NCBI GenBank assembly: GCA_022695795.1 | Contig: MU404194.1 | Location: forward strand, 23,511-87,510 | DNA from: Biscogniauxia marginata | Taxonomy: Eukaryota; Ascomycota; Sordariomycetes; Xylariales; Xylariaceae | Length of the DNA: 64,000 nucleotides | Direction: 5' to 3' | Shown here: piece by piece, positions 10,251 to 20,160 of the stretch | Numbering within the stretch: position 1 is the first letter of the stretch | How the letters are laid out: every line of letters begins with the position of its first letter | Program-made: the position numbers and the translations under genes | The notes under the pieces: model-generated | Told to the model about the DNA's origin: nothing | The model's database searches: none | Seen by the model: the letters and a program-made list of their open reading frames with translations, nothing else

Positions 10251-12451
10251 ACTAGACAGGAGTCACGGCAGAATCATGCAGGTAAAATGTTGGCGTAGTT
10301 ACGATGTGACTGTTCCACGACTTGACCTTGTCTCCAACACTGCTGTCAAGTTAGATTGGATTATGAGTAGATACCACATGTGCTTGAGCTAGGAATAGGG
10401 AACTATAACCACTACTCGCCGCTATAGTCCCTCCATTAACCGACCGACCACGAGCATTCGTGTCGGGTTTCCACAGGTCAATGTTCTACCGAGAAAGGGG
10501 TTGGATTCAAGGCCGAAAGATGGGGTTGTCTCCTAGATTTAAACGCATTAGCTATCATTTGTCTTATCGAGCATTCAGTTACATGACGATGCTCTGCTTC
10601 TAACGAGCCTGCTCTAATAGGCCATCTGGAGTCTATGCCTGAATGCCTAAAACCAACGTTCAAAGGCAGGAGAAACTAGTATCTAGACACGTAGGTGAGC
10701 TATGTAAGAAACAAATCGTCAACCTTGTTGCCCAAACCTAGAGGTGTGGTAGGACTGGTGTGTTGTGCTATACGTTCATATGGGATGACAGGTTAGATCT
10801 ACTAACTCAGCGTTCCTGGATCGAACGTTCTTAGATCGAACATTCGAATATCTATCCGGCGATTGACTAAATTCTAGTTTCGATCAAGTTGACGGCAGTC
10901 AACAAGGCACGTTGTCGAATGATTGGCTGAGAAGCAACCTGAAGTTTCCTGCAGCTGATATCCTTGCCCTGTATAGAAGAAGACATTTGACTAAGAGCTT
11001 GACATACCGCGCTCCTATTCTATACCGATAATGCTCATGGTTGACTGGTTCTAACTAGGTAGACTAGAACTTCTATAATCATATGCAATCTATAGATACG
11101 AACCTTGCCTGCCACCTACTTTGGGGGTCGTATTTGCCGAGATCGGCGCGGGAAGTATGAAACGTCGCAATATTTTTGACTCCGGGTGAATGACGTTTTC
11201 CCTCTGTTTGAATCTAGGCCTGTTACACGGTGTAGTCGAACATGACACACAGTGTCGCCCTGATACTGTAAGTGGTGACATGTGATAAGTGCAGGCCTGC
11301 TTGAGTTTTTCCTGAGTAACATGACTCCTCGAGCCTCACCGATCGAGAGTCCAGTCATATCAGAGATAGGCCGCCTGTGTCTAGCCGTGCGCTGCTTTTA
11401 TCGGGTTATTTTGATGCCAAGGATTGTCGTGTTGCTGGGACTGCCAACATTATCAATGTTTGTAAGGGCCTGTAAGAAACGAGAGCATAAAAACGTGGTC
11501 TACAGTGATTGCCGGTCAAGCCAGCTAGCACAAACGTCTACTTGAGTGAGGAGCGAGAACCCGAAGACTGTCCTTCCCTACATATTGATGTGTCAGATAG
11601 GATATCACTTGGGTAGGAGATGGACAGGGGCCCAAGTGTGAATTGCATCATCGAGGATGATATTGAGCGGTTCTCAATTGTCCCTTGCAGACAAATGCAG
11701 TGCTAGACAGGCAGAACAGGATTTGCAATTGTAGACGTAGGAAGGAGATACGCTGTCGTAGCCTATGTAAGTTAGCCAGCCCACTTACATACAGGTGTTT
11801 GCCAAATACATACTATTATCTAGAGAGAAGCGGTGCATGCATCTTGCTGACGAGCTTGTTGCGAAGACGGAGGAGAGTTGAATGATACTGATGAATCGGT
11901 AAGTTTAAAACATCACCAATGACGATTGATTACAACGTGAAGGTAGATCCCATGACCATCGAATTGTAGGGGCAGAAGAGCAAGTAAGGGTACATGTACA
12001 TCAAGGTAGAAAGGTAGGGTCAATCCGTTGGGTTTTAGCACGTGGTAGTCGGCAATCCAATTGATGAGCCCCCTCTAGCCAGGTACCTAAGCCTCTGTGA
12101 TGGGCACTAAGAGATAAATGTACAGTACATGCGGACTACCGCCAATTCACGTTTGCGGTTTCTGCCGGGGTTGTTTCACTGCGTTGCTGCCGTGTGTGCG
12201 CAGGTGCGTACTGTGTAATGTTGAGTGCACCCCAGTAACACATCGATGGACTTCCACGCCTACCCACTCATTTTGTTCCCCACCTCGATTGGAGCAACCT
12301 TGACCGATTCCGCCACCAATCCTGAAAATAAACTTGTACCTTTTCCATTATCACTTCTTATACGGCCCCATCCGAATACCACCCGATTCCCGCCTCACCT
12401 CTGCGAATCAACCCTCCCACATTGCCATGGTATTCGCCAGATGTTTACCTC
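10251..12451. other. Long upstream region of KCS1
   Basis: About 2.2 kb with no recognised gene; the frames are short and mostly open with GTG or TTG. It includes a pair of GAAnnTTC boxes at 10823-10845, a CCAGGTACCTAAGCC motif at 12079-12093, and in its last 340 bases several upstream ATG frames before KCS1. A C/T-rich stretch around 12340-12420 probably marks the transcribed leader of KCS1. Confidence 0.5.
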
Positions 12452-12471
12452 ATGTCCAGCCCGTATCATAA
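12427..12471 (+). promoter_or_regulatory. Short upstream ORF overlapping the KCS1 start codon
   Basis: A 14-codon frame starts at an ATG in near-ideal context (GCCATGG) and ends with TAA at 12471, past the KCS1 ATG at 12452 and in another frame. If the mRNA leader includes 12427, ribosomes would need leaky scanning or re-initiation to reach KCS1, which would lower its translation. The transcription start is unknown, so this is a prediction. Confidence 0.4.
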
Positions 12472-15400
12472 CCCCGAAAATGCCGCAATCGCTGCACGGG
12501 TGAGCTCTGCCCTACCAGCCAACCCTGCCGCCGCCAATACCGCTACCGCCACCACCACCACCAACACGAGCGAACACCCATCTTCCTCGTCCGCACTTGT
12601 GACTGGCTCCTCCTCCTCCATACTTGATCCTGCACGAGCGGCTGCAAGTTCGTCGCAAACTGTGCCGACTACCCCCGGTGTCCTTGTACCCGCTACGTCG
12701 CTATCGTCGACCGCCGTCTCTAGCCATGCCGAGCAGAGCAATAAGAAGTCACGGCCACATCTGGCTCCCCAGAGACCTAATGGGCCCTCTCTGTTGACAC
12801 AGGCACTCGCTTCTGCTCGTGGGATTCTTTCTTCCAATCCAACCCAGCCAGACCAGCGTCGGCCCGAGCAGAAGCCTTCGCAACCTGTCGAGCAAGCATC
12901 TCGATCGATCCAGCCACCTAAAAATGTACCCGAGGCGCGCGGAGGGCATCATGACTCCCATGAGCAGATTGAAGATAGTTCGTTGACGCCGACCAATCCT
13001 CGACGGCTGGCCGATACCGCTAGAACGACTTCCGCGCCGTTGTTGTCCCCAGTCTTTGCCGAGGTGGAAGACACGGCTGATCTGCCTGTTGCCATCCCCG
13101 GAGTTATAGACACAAGTGCGATAACGACCGAGCCCCGGGACTTTCTTGCAAATACGAGAGCAAGAGGGCGATCGTTAGAGCGCACAGAGAAGGAGATCCG
13201 TCTACCTCTGTTGAACAGCGCCGAGGAATACTCGGACAAGGTTGAAGACCCTTTTCTGTCTGATATGGTCGGCGTTGTCCAGGCCCCTCCTGTCGAAAAC
13301 GGAAACGAAACTAGTTCTGATCCACGAGCCATGTGTCGGGCGTGGAGAGTCGAGCGGGCTCTCTCGATGGGTCTGGAGAAAGCTTGGTCTATTGGAACCG
13401 GCGACGTTATCGGCCACGAAGATGGCCAAGTTGAAAAGTCAATTACCGAGGTCTTGGCAGGTATGGAGCCAACACGTAGTCGAAAGGCTAGTCACAGCCT
13501 CCGATTCTTCAAGGAGGGCTTGCCAGATGACAAGGGCAAACGAAGAGATGCGAAGCCGGGTGCACAATCAAGGGAAAAGTTGTCGCCCGCCAAAAGGCCT
13601 TCTGCAGATGACTTTCAACCAATGCATGTCTCTGAGGATCAACCTCCACAGAGCCCAACACTTACCTCTCGAGGTACCGAAGATGACTCTTCATCACAAG
13701 TCCAGTCACACCAACTGAGTGCACTAACTGCCGATTTACTATCCAATCGGGCTAACGAGCACGACTATTTCGGTCCACAGAGGCTTCATGCCAACGTTCC
13801 TGAGCATGATAAACTATCACCTCGGCAGGATCAAACCTCTCCCATATCAGGGGCTCAGACTAGGGCTCATGATGGACCGAATAGTGTAGCTGCACTAGTT
13901 GGGGACGGTTCAAAGGCTCGTAGGGAGTCGAATGACGGCACCGAAATCGGAGAAGCCTCCGAAGAAGGTGACGAGTCGTCCGAGGAGAAGATATCATCTG
14001 CGGTATTCCTACCACATCAAGGTCTGGATGAGACTCCCAAAGACAGGCTGCCCATTGCAGATAGACTTGAGAGCCGCCAGCCTGCCTCGCGACCATCCAT
14101 TACTAAAGATTTTCATCCATGGCTGGTGAAGGCGGATGAACCTGAACCAGAACAGGGGCCTGAAGGTGAGAGTACAATTGAGAGGGGCTCTGGTGACAAT
14201 GCCCTCAATGGTAAACATGAAGGGAGCTCACATGTGCGAGAGAAACCTCATAAAGTAGGTGATGAATGCGCGATCGAAGATGACATCGAACCTCCCAAAA
14301 AACCTCGTGACCAGCCTGCATCATCGCTCCCAGTTTCTCACTATGAAGATCTAGTGCATGATCACCAAGTTGGGGCCAAACTGCCCCTTGAGGCTATTGA
14401 GCTTATCCCGTACAAGCATCAGGTTGGAGGTCATACTACCATCTGGAGGTTTTCCAAGAGGGCTGTTTGCAAGCAACTAAACAATCGAGAAAATGAATTC
14501 TATGAGAAAATTGAGAGATATCATCGCGATCTTCTGCCTTTCCTGCCAAGGTCTGTAATCCATAGTATATTTTGCCATTACGTGAATTCCCATGTGATTT
14601 CACTTGGGGTCTTGCTAGACGGAACTAACACGCTTGACAGGTATATTGGCGTTCTGAATGTCACATTTCAGAAACAACCCCGGCGGAAATCAATAATCAA
14701 GCGAGATGACACCCAAGGATCTGAGAAGAAGCCGAGCGAGCTTGACGTTCAATCTAGTGGCAGCAATGGAAATGCCAGTGCGAGAATGCCTTTTCAGGGC
14801 CCCAACGGCCTTGGCAAAGATGATCGCCATCATCGCAGGATAGTCAGCCAATCTCTGCAGTCAACAAACATACAGATACCCACTGTTACTTTCGTTGACA
14901 ACCAACATATTCTCCCCTGGAGCTTGCTTAAGCCCACGGCACGTTCAATTGTAGCAGAGCGCGAACGCCCACGGAGCGCCTCTGCAGCTATGATACCTAA
15001 TTACGTTCGCGATATGAAAAATTCTAATTCTAATAACGGTGCATTCAAGTCACGACCGTCCTTGGAAGACCGACATGCTAATAGCTGGGGCGCGACAATG
15101 GTCAACAAAAAGTTGCGCAACGAGGTGTTCAATGACGCCTTTCTAAAACAACCGATTGCTGTACAGAAACATCAGAGACCAGCATCGCACCAGCGGTTGA
15201 TACCCCGACGTTCAATACATTCGGCTGCTTGGCCCTCTGGCTCTGAAGCGGCTGCTCAAGGACGCAGAAGCACCGAGACTGGCGAGCAGATCTCCGATGA
15301 ATCTAATGCACCGCAGGATAGCGCTCGCATTTTCCAAAGTCACAGCGACTTTGGTGCCAGCACGAACTGCTTACAGGTCGAAGGCATGGATCCCATCGAA

Positions 15401-16585
15401 GATGTTACGGGAAGGAGCGCGCCAGAGCCCGAGACTCTAGCAGAAAAGTTTGGCCAGCAAGGACGTAAGCGACGTTATTCAGGCGGCAAGCTTCGACGAA
15501 AGCCCCAGGACGTTGGTGATCCTCGTGGGAACCTGAAATTCTTCGAGGATGCCGATGATGTAGGTTACCATGGTGATGGGGAACCTGGTATCTTGTCGCC
15601 GCAGCCTGAAGGTGCGATGAACGGACACAAGCAGGATCTAAATATCGAGAACGTCGGAAAATTGCCGGATGCGACCATGTCCCAGTCAAACTGGTCGTCT
15701 ACATTCCCATCGGAGCTGCCAAGTCCTACATTGGAGGTGAAGAAGATTCCGCGACCTATCAATCCCAAAGAGGCACAGACGCAACATGACTCGAGGGTCG
15801 AGTACTTCCTGCTACTTGAGGATCTCACTGCTGGAATGAAGCGGCCTTGCATCATGGATTTGAAAATGGGCACTCGACAGTATGGTGTCGACGCGAACCC
15901 CAAGAAGCGAGAATCCCAACGGCGAAAGTGCGCCGAGACAACATCGAGAGAATTGGGGGTTCGAGTTTGCGGGCTTCAGGCTTGGGACTCTAAGTCTCAG
16001 ACTTATGTCTTCAAGGACAAATATTACGGACGAGACCTGAAGGCTGGTAGAGAATTCCAAGATGCACTGACGATGTTCCTCTATGATGGTGTGGACTATA
16101 GTAGTGTCTTGAGACATATTCCAACCATTCTGCAGAAACTGAACCAGCTTGAGGTGACAATTCGCCGCTTGCGCGGATATAGATTCTATGCAGCTAGCCT
16201 CCTTATGTTTTACGATGCGGCCCCTTCGAATGACGGGAATGATACAGCGGCCGAAGAATCGACCACGGACTATGCGACTGATACGGAGGAGATGTGGGAC
16301 GTCAAGAGACGGCGGAAGAACAAGAATGAAATTGACTTCAAGATGGCCGACTTTGCCAACAGTGTCACGGCGGGCGACCTGGCGACCGGCAAACCGTGCC
16401 CACCAAAACACCCAGACGAACCAGACCGAGGCTTCTTGCGGGGTCTTGCGACGCTCCGAGAGTACTTCCTCCAAATACAGAAAGACGTACGTCAGGAGCT
16501 GGGACTAGGTCACCTTCGCAAGCATGATCAGGATAGTAATGGGAACGTCGAAGGCGACTGCGAAATAATATCCGTTAGTGACTAG
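12452..16585 (+). CDS. kcs1: Inositol polyphosphate kinase, KCS1 (IP6 kinase) type
   Basis: Makes inositol pyrophosphates (InsP7/PP-InsP) by pyrophosphorylating InsP5/InsP6, signals for phosphate and energy state. Two exons, 12452-14550 and 14641-16585, 1347 residues. The intron (GTCTGT...GACAG) is 90 bp and stop-free, but joining CCA-AG|G-TAT restores the conserved LLPFLPRYIGVLNVTF. Residues 1-640 are disordered. The catalytic part starts near LPLEAIELIPYKHQVGGH; an 800-1060 insertion is low-complexity; then come LLLEDLTAGMKRPCIMDLKMGTRQ with the PxxxDxKxG signature near residue 1100, SLLMFYD, and the metal-binding ADFANS. The start is the ATG at 12452; the frame stays open upstream to a TTG at 12422 but without an ATG. 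Long disordered N-termini are usual for fungal KCS1. Confidence 0.91.
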   Translation: MSSPYHNPENAAIAARVSSALPANPAAANTATATTTTNTSEHPSSSSALVTGSSSSILDPARAAASSSQTVPTTPGVLVPATSLSSTAVSSHAEQSNKKSRPHLAPQRPNGPSLLTQALASARGILSSNPTQPDQRRPEQKPSQPVEQASRSIQPPKNVPEARGGHHDSHEQIEDSSLTPTNPRRLADTARTTSAPLLSPVFAEVEDTADLPVAIPGVIDTSAITTEPRDFLANTRARGRSLERTEKEIRLPLLNSAEEYSDKVEDPFLSDMVGVVQAPPVENGNETSSDPRAMCRAWRVERALSMGLEKAWSIGTGDVIGHEDGQVEKSITEVLAGMEPTRSRKASHSLRFFKEGLPDDKGKRRDAKPGAQSREKLSPAKRPSADDFQPMHVSEDQPPQSPTLTSRGTEDDSSSQVQSHQLSALTADLLSNRANEHDYFGPQRLHANVPEHDKLSPRQDQTSPISGAQTRAHDGPNSVAALVGDGSKARRESNDGTEIGEASEEGDESSEEKISSAVFLPHQGLDETPKDRLPIADRLESRQPASRPSITKDFHPWLVKADEPEPEQGPEGESTIERGSGDNALNGKHEGSSHVREKPHKVGDECAIEDDIEPPKKPRDQPASSLPVSHYEDLVHDHQVGAKLPLEAIELIPYKHQVGGHTTIWRFSKRAVCKQLNNRENEFYEKIERYHRDLLPFLPRSVIHSIFCHYVNSHVISLGVLLDGTNTLDRYIGVLNVTFQKQPRRKSIIKRDDTQGSEKKPSELDVQSSGSNGNASARMPFQGPNGLGKDDRHHRRIVSQSLQSTNIQIPTVTFVDNQHILPWSLLKPTARSIVAERERPRSASAAMIPNYVRDMKNSNSNNGAFKSRPSLEDRHANSWGATMVNKKLRNEVFNDAFLKQPIAVQKHQRPASHQRLIPRRSIHSAAWPSGSEAAAQGRRSTETGEQISDESNAPQDSARIFQSHSDFGASTNCLQVEGMDPIEDVTGRSAPEPETLAEKFGQQGRKRRYSGGKLRRKPQDVGDPRGNLKFFEDADDVGYHGDGEPGILSPQPEGAMNGHKQDLNIENVGKLPDATMSQSNWSSTFPSELPSPTLEVKKIPRPINPKEAQTQHDSRVEYFLLLEDLTAGMKRPCIMDLKMGTRQYGVDANPKKRESQRRKCAETTSRELGVRVCGLQAWDSKSQTYVFKDKYYGRDLKAGREFQDALTMFLYDGVDYSSVLRHIPTILQKLNQLEVTIRRLRGYRFYAASLLMFYDAAPSNDGNDTAAEESTTDYATDTEEMWDVKRRRKNKNEIDFKMADFANSVTAGDLATGKPCPPKHPDEPDRGFLRGLATLREYFLQIQKDVRQELGLGHLRKHDQDSNGNVEGDCEIISVSD

Positions 16586-17487
16586 GTAGTTTCTCGAAAC
16601 ACATCGGGGAGCAGAGCTTCCTCGGAAACCTTGCAAGCTTAGGTATACCCGAAGTCCAGAGGACATCGATTAGGGCGATGTATTGGGAGGCAGAGATATA
16701 TTATTCTTTACTCGTTATTCAGGGCGGATGTCTACAGCGGCGCACCGGTACTTGTTTTTCTTTTCCTCGTCGGTGTTGGGTGAGGGTTGGGCTGGGGGAT
16801 TTGGTCATGAGATTTCATTAACATACCCCCGCATGTTTTTTGGGCCATGATTCCCCGGCGCAACGATGGTTACGGTCGGTTCCGAGCACGAGAAGAACGG
16901 TCGGCGGGTTGTAAGGGGTCTCACGAGGCCCTGCGTCTCCTTTTCTCTTTCCTTTTTTTTTTTTTTTTCCTTTTCCTTTTTCTTTTTCTTTACTACGGCA
17001 TATGATGAGAATGACTATGAATAAGTTGGGTGGGGAGGGGGAGATATGAGAGACTGAGATGATCGGGCTGACTATCCTCGATGAATCAGTGGGTTGGCCA
17101 GTATAGATAGATTGGTAGATAAAATTGTGATGAATCAACCTGGGCAAAGTAGTCTGTCTTGATATATTTTGTATTGCCGTGTGTATACCTAGTGGGTACC
17201 TAGTGATAATAATAATTTTGCCTTAGGTAAGTTAGGGGGGCGTTGTTTATTAAGGTTAGGTACCTAGGTAGGTACTTATTTGACGTAGCATGCAGGGGCG
17301 CCATGGGTATAAGGGCTCTAATATGGTACTGGTGGGGTTGATGGATGTTAGTGGGGCTGTAGGGCTGAAAGGGACAACTTGGAGCTTTTATCAACGACAC
17401 GCTACTTCGACGGGTCTGAGAGGCGCATTCCTACCCTTGAATTTCCTCACGCCAAAGCATGGCAATTCACCACACCAAGCTTCCACC
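16586..17487. other. Spacer between KCS1 and ALG2
   Basis: Contains the KCS1 3' flank, a T-rich tract at 16954-16990 (interrupted by C), and two clusters of the palindromic AGGTACCTA-type motif at 17184-17205 and 17252-17277. The ALG2 promoter must lie in its right half. No gene seen. Confidence 0.55.
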
Positions 17488-18935
17488 ATGGCAGACAAGA
17501 CAGAGCCGAAAGCCAAGACCATAGTCTTCTTGCATCCCGACCTTGGCATTGGGGGAGCCGAGAGACTAGTAGTCGACGCCGCGGTCGGCTTGCAAAACCG
17601 AGGAAACAAGGTCGTCATTTTCACGAGCCACTGCGATCCGGCACATTGCTTCGATGAAGCTCGTGATGGTAGGCCAGATACACCAATTGTTATGCGACCT
17701 TACTAATTGCAGAACTAGGTACCCTCGATGTTCGAGTCCGTGGCAACACCGTCGTCCCTCCCTCCATCTTCTCCCGCTTCAGCATCCTCTGCGCCATCCT
17801 TCGCCAGTTCCACCTCATCCTCCAGATCTACCTCACCTCCGAGCTGAACGCCCTGCACCCCGATGCCTACTTCGTAGACCAGCTGAGCGCCGGCCTCCCG
17901 CTGCTGCAGCTCCTCCACCCGCAAGGCCGTATATTCTTCTACTGCCACTTCCCCGACCTCCTGCTCGCCCAGGGCCGGAGCAAGTGGTGGAAGCGCGCGT
18001 ACCGCGTGCCGTTCGACCTGTGGGAGCAGTGGAGCATGAGCTTCGCCGACACCATCGCCGTCAACTCCAACTTTACCAAGAGCATCGTCGCTCGCACCTG
18101 GCCCGCCCTAGCCCGCCGCAAGGACATGCAGACCGTCTACCCCTGCGTCGACACCAAGTCCGCGCCGAAGTCGGATGGCGAGCCCCTGTGGAAGGGCGTC
18201 ACGTGCCTGCTGAGCATCAACCGGTTCGAGCGCAAGAAGGACATCGCGCTGGCCATCAAGGCGTTCGCCGGCCTGAGCAAGGAGAGCCGGCGCGGCGTCC
18301 GGCTCGCCGTCGCGGGGGGCTACGACCCGCGCGTCACCGAGAACGTGGGCTACCACCGGGAGCTGGTGGAGCTGGCCGAGTCGCTGGGGCTGAGCAACAT
18401 GACGGTCGGGACGCTGCCGACGGCGCAGCAGGTGCCCGCGGGCGTCGAGGTGGTCTTCCTGCACAACGTGTCCAACGTGCTGAAGGAGGCGCTCCTGGCG
18501 TCGGCGCGCCTGCTCGTCTACACGCCGCCCAACGAGCACTTCGGCATCGTGCCCCTCGAGGCCATGCTCGCGGGCGTGCCCGTGCTCGCCGCCGACACGG
18601 GCGGGCCCGTCGAGACCGTCGTCGAGGGCGTCACCGGCTGGCTGCGCGCCCCCGGCGCCACGGCCGAGTGGACCCGCGTCATGGACCGCGTCCTCAACGG
18701 CACGGGGCCCGGGGAGCGCGCCGCCATGGCGCGCGCCGGCGCCGCGAGGGTCAGGGACGCCTTCGGCGAGGACCAGATGGCGCGCCGCCTCGACGGCATC
18801 TTCGACGACATGCTGCTGCGCGCACCCGGCAGGGCGCCGCCGCCGCTGCTCGTGGCTTCGGCGGTCGCTGCTGCCGCCACCGTTGCCGTGGGGGCCGTCG
18901 GCGTGCTTGCTGCTAGGGCGCTCGGGGTTGCGTGA
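17488..18935 (+). CDS. alg2: ALG2 alpha-1,3/1,6-mannosyltransferase
   Basis: Adds the second and third mannoses to dolichol-linked Man1GlcNAc2 on the cytosolic face of the ER, an early step of N-glycan precursor assembly. Two exons, 17488-17668 and 17713-18935, 467 residues; the 44-bp intron has a TACTAAT element right before its CAG. The start MADKTEPKAKTIVFLHPDLG sits in CACCATGG context. GT4 (GT-B fold) features: GIGGAERLVVDAA near residue 20, FYCHFPDLLL and RVPFDLWEQWS in the ALG2-typical middle, and the EHFGIVPLEAM donor-binding E-x7-E motif near residue 335. A hydrophobic stretch (LLVASAVAAAATVAVGAVGV) ends the protein and fits ER membrane attachment. The 3' two thirds are far more GC-rich at third positions than exon 1. 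Confidence 0.94.
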
Positions 18936-20160
18936 TTTTCGATGTGCATATGGGAGAGAGGGGAGCATGGGCATAGCAGGCGAAATTAAATAAAAAAAGA
19001 TTTTAAAAGCGCAAGATACGCATGATGGATGGGGTTGCGTAAGTTTTTCTTCCCTGGGCTTGTAGGGATGGATGAGCGAGATAACCGCCTATAAGCTATA
19101 GATAGACCCTCCGTTTGTAATATATACCTAGATATCTATGTTTCCCGGTAAAAGTTGAGTATGTCCCTTGGGGTCTTCCCGATTGTGATATGAGAGATCA
19201 GAGTGAGATTCCTGTGAGTGACGAGGTAAGGCGGGATAGGTTCGTCCCGCCCGCCCTTATATATATATGAGCTGTTGGATAGTATATACAGGTATGTATA
19301 TAAGGGTTTTATAGAAAAGTTGAGTCCGAAATGTGTTATATATCAGCGCTGCCCCTTTTTATGTTCAGTTGACGATGCTGATGAGATGAGACAGCGCTAG
19401 TTCCCTGTTGAAACACCTGGCTTGCTAGAGAATCTTATCTCTTGTCTATACTTATGTGTCCGTATCGCCAGAGTGGTTGTTCTCGGTGTTTTTTTCTTGG
19501 AACTAGGTAGAATAAGTGTACCGTAGCAGGCTCGTGACGGATGGGTTTACGGGATGAGAGGGGAGACATCCTAGGCAACTCGCTCGATCTCTCTTTCTCT
19601 CCCGACGTCGAGTCATCCTGGATATACTTGCAGTTGGGTGTTCTCTCTGGTACACTTTGTTGTCTCCCCTCTGAAGGCAATTATCACATTCTCTTAAGAG
19701 CCTCCCTGCCTATGTTTTTATTGGCAGCGTTTTAGTCATTAGCATCGGTGGGTGTCAGTAGACTCTGCCGTTGGAGTATGTATCCCAAGGTTGATGCATT
19801 TTTTTTGTACAAAGATCTGCAGATATCTAGGTATACATACATGTGTGTGTGTGTGTGTCATATTAGAGAGCAACTGAGTTATAATATTCAAGGGTAATCC
19901 TTATTTTTTTCCCTTCGTCATGCGTATACAGTAATCTTAGAGCACTACGTAGGTCCGTTGCACTGACAGCTCACAAGTGTGGGCGAGGACAATGACGAAG
20001 AGTGAACGTAGATTAATCGCTAAGGAGCCTCTTCTAAATAGTATGGGTCAGTTACGACCTATATATGTGCATATATACACTCGTTCCGAAATCGCTCTCT
20101 TAGGCCCCCTTAGCTGCTGAAACCAAGGTGCCTCCTATACTCCCCTGAATTATCTTCTGC
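18936..20160. other. Convergent spacer between ALG2 and the GH127-like gene
   Basis: 3' flanks of two convergent genes; AT-leaning with TATATA runs near 19258 and 19280. Frames such as 19541-19735 show no family features. A TG dinucleotide repeat is listed separately. Confidence 0.6.
19842..19858. repeat. (TG)n microsatellite
   Basis: Eight uninterrupted TG units in the convergent spacer downstream of ALG2. Confidence 0.85.

Noticed and set aside
15812..16474. 220-codon minus-strand frame within KCS1
   Set aside because: Antisense to the conserved catalytic part of KCS1, with no features of its own.
17654..18916. 420-codon plus-strand frame overlapping ALG2
   Set aside because: Out-of-frame shadow of exon 2, Arg/Pro/His-rich; the ALG2 frame has the GT4 motifs.
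18108..18974. 288-codon minus-strand frame across ALG2
   Set aside because: Antisense shadow in very GC-rich coding sequence; Arg/His/Gly-rich translation without domains, while the plus strand is clearly ALG2.
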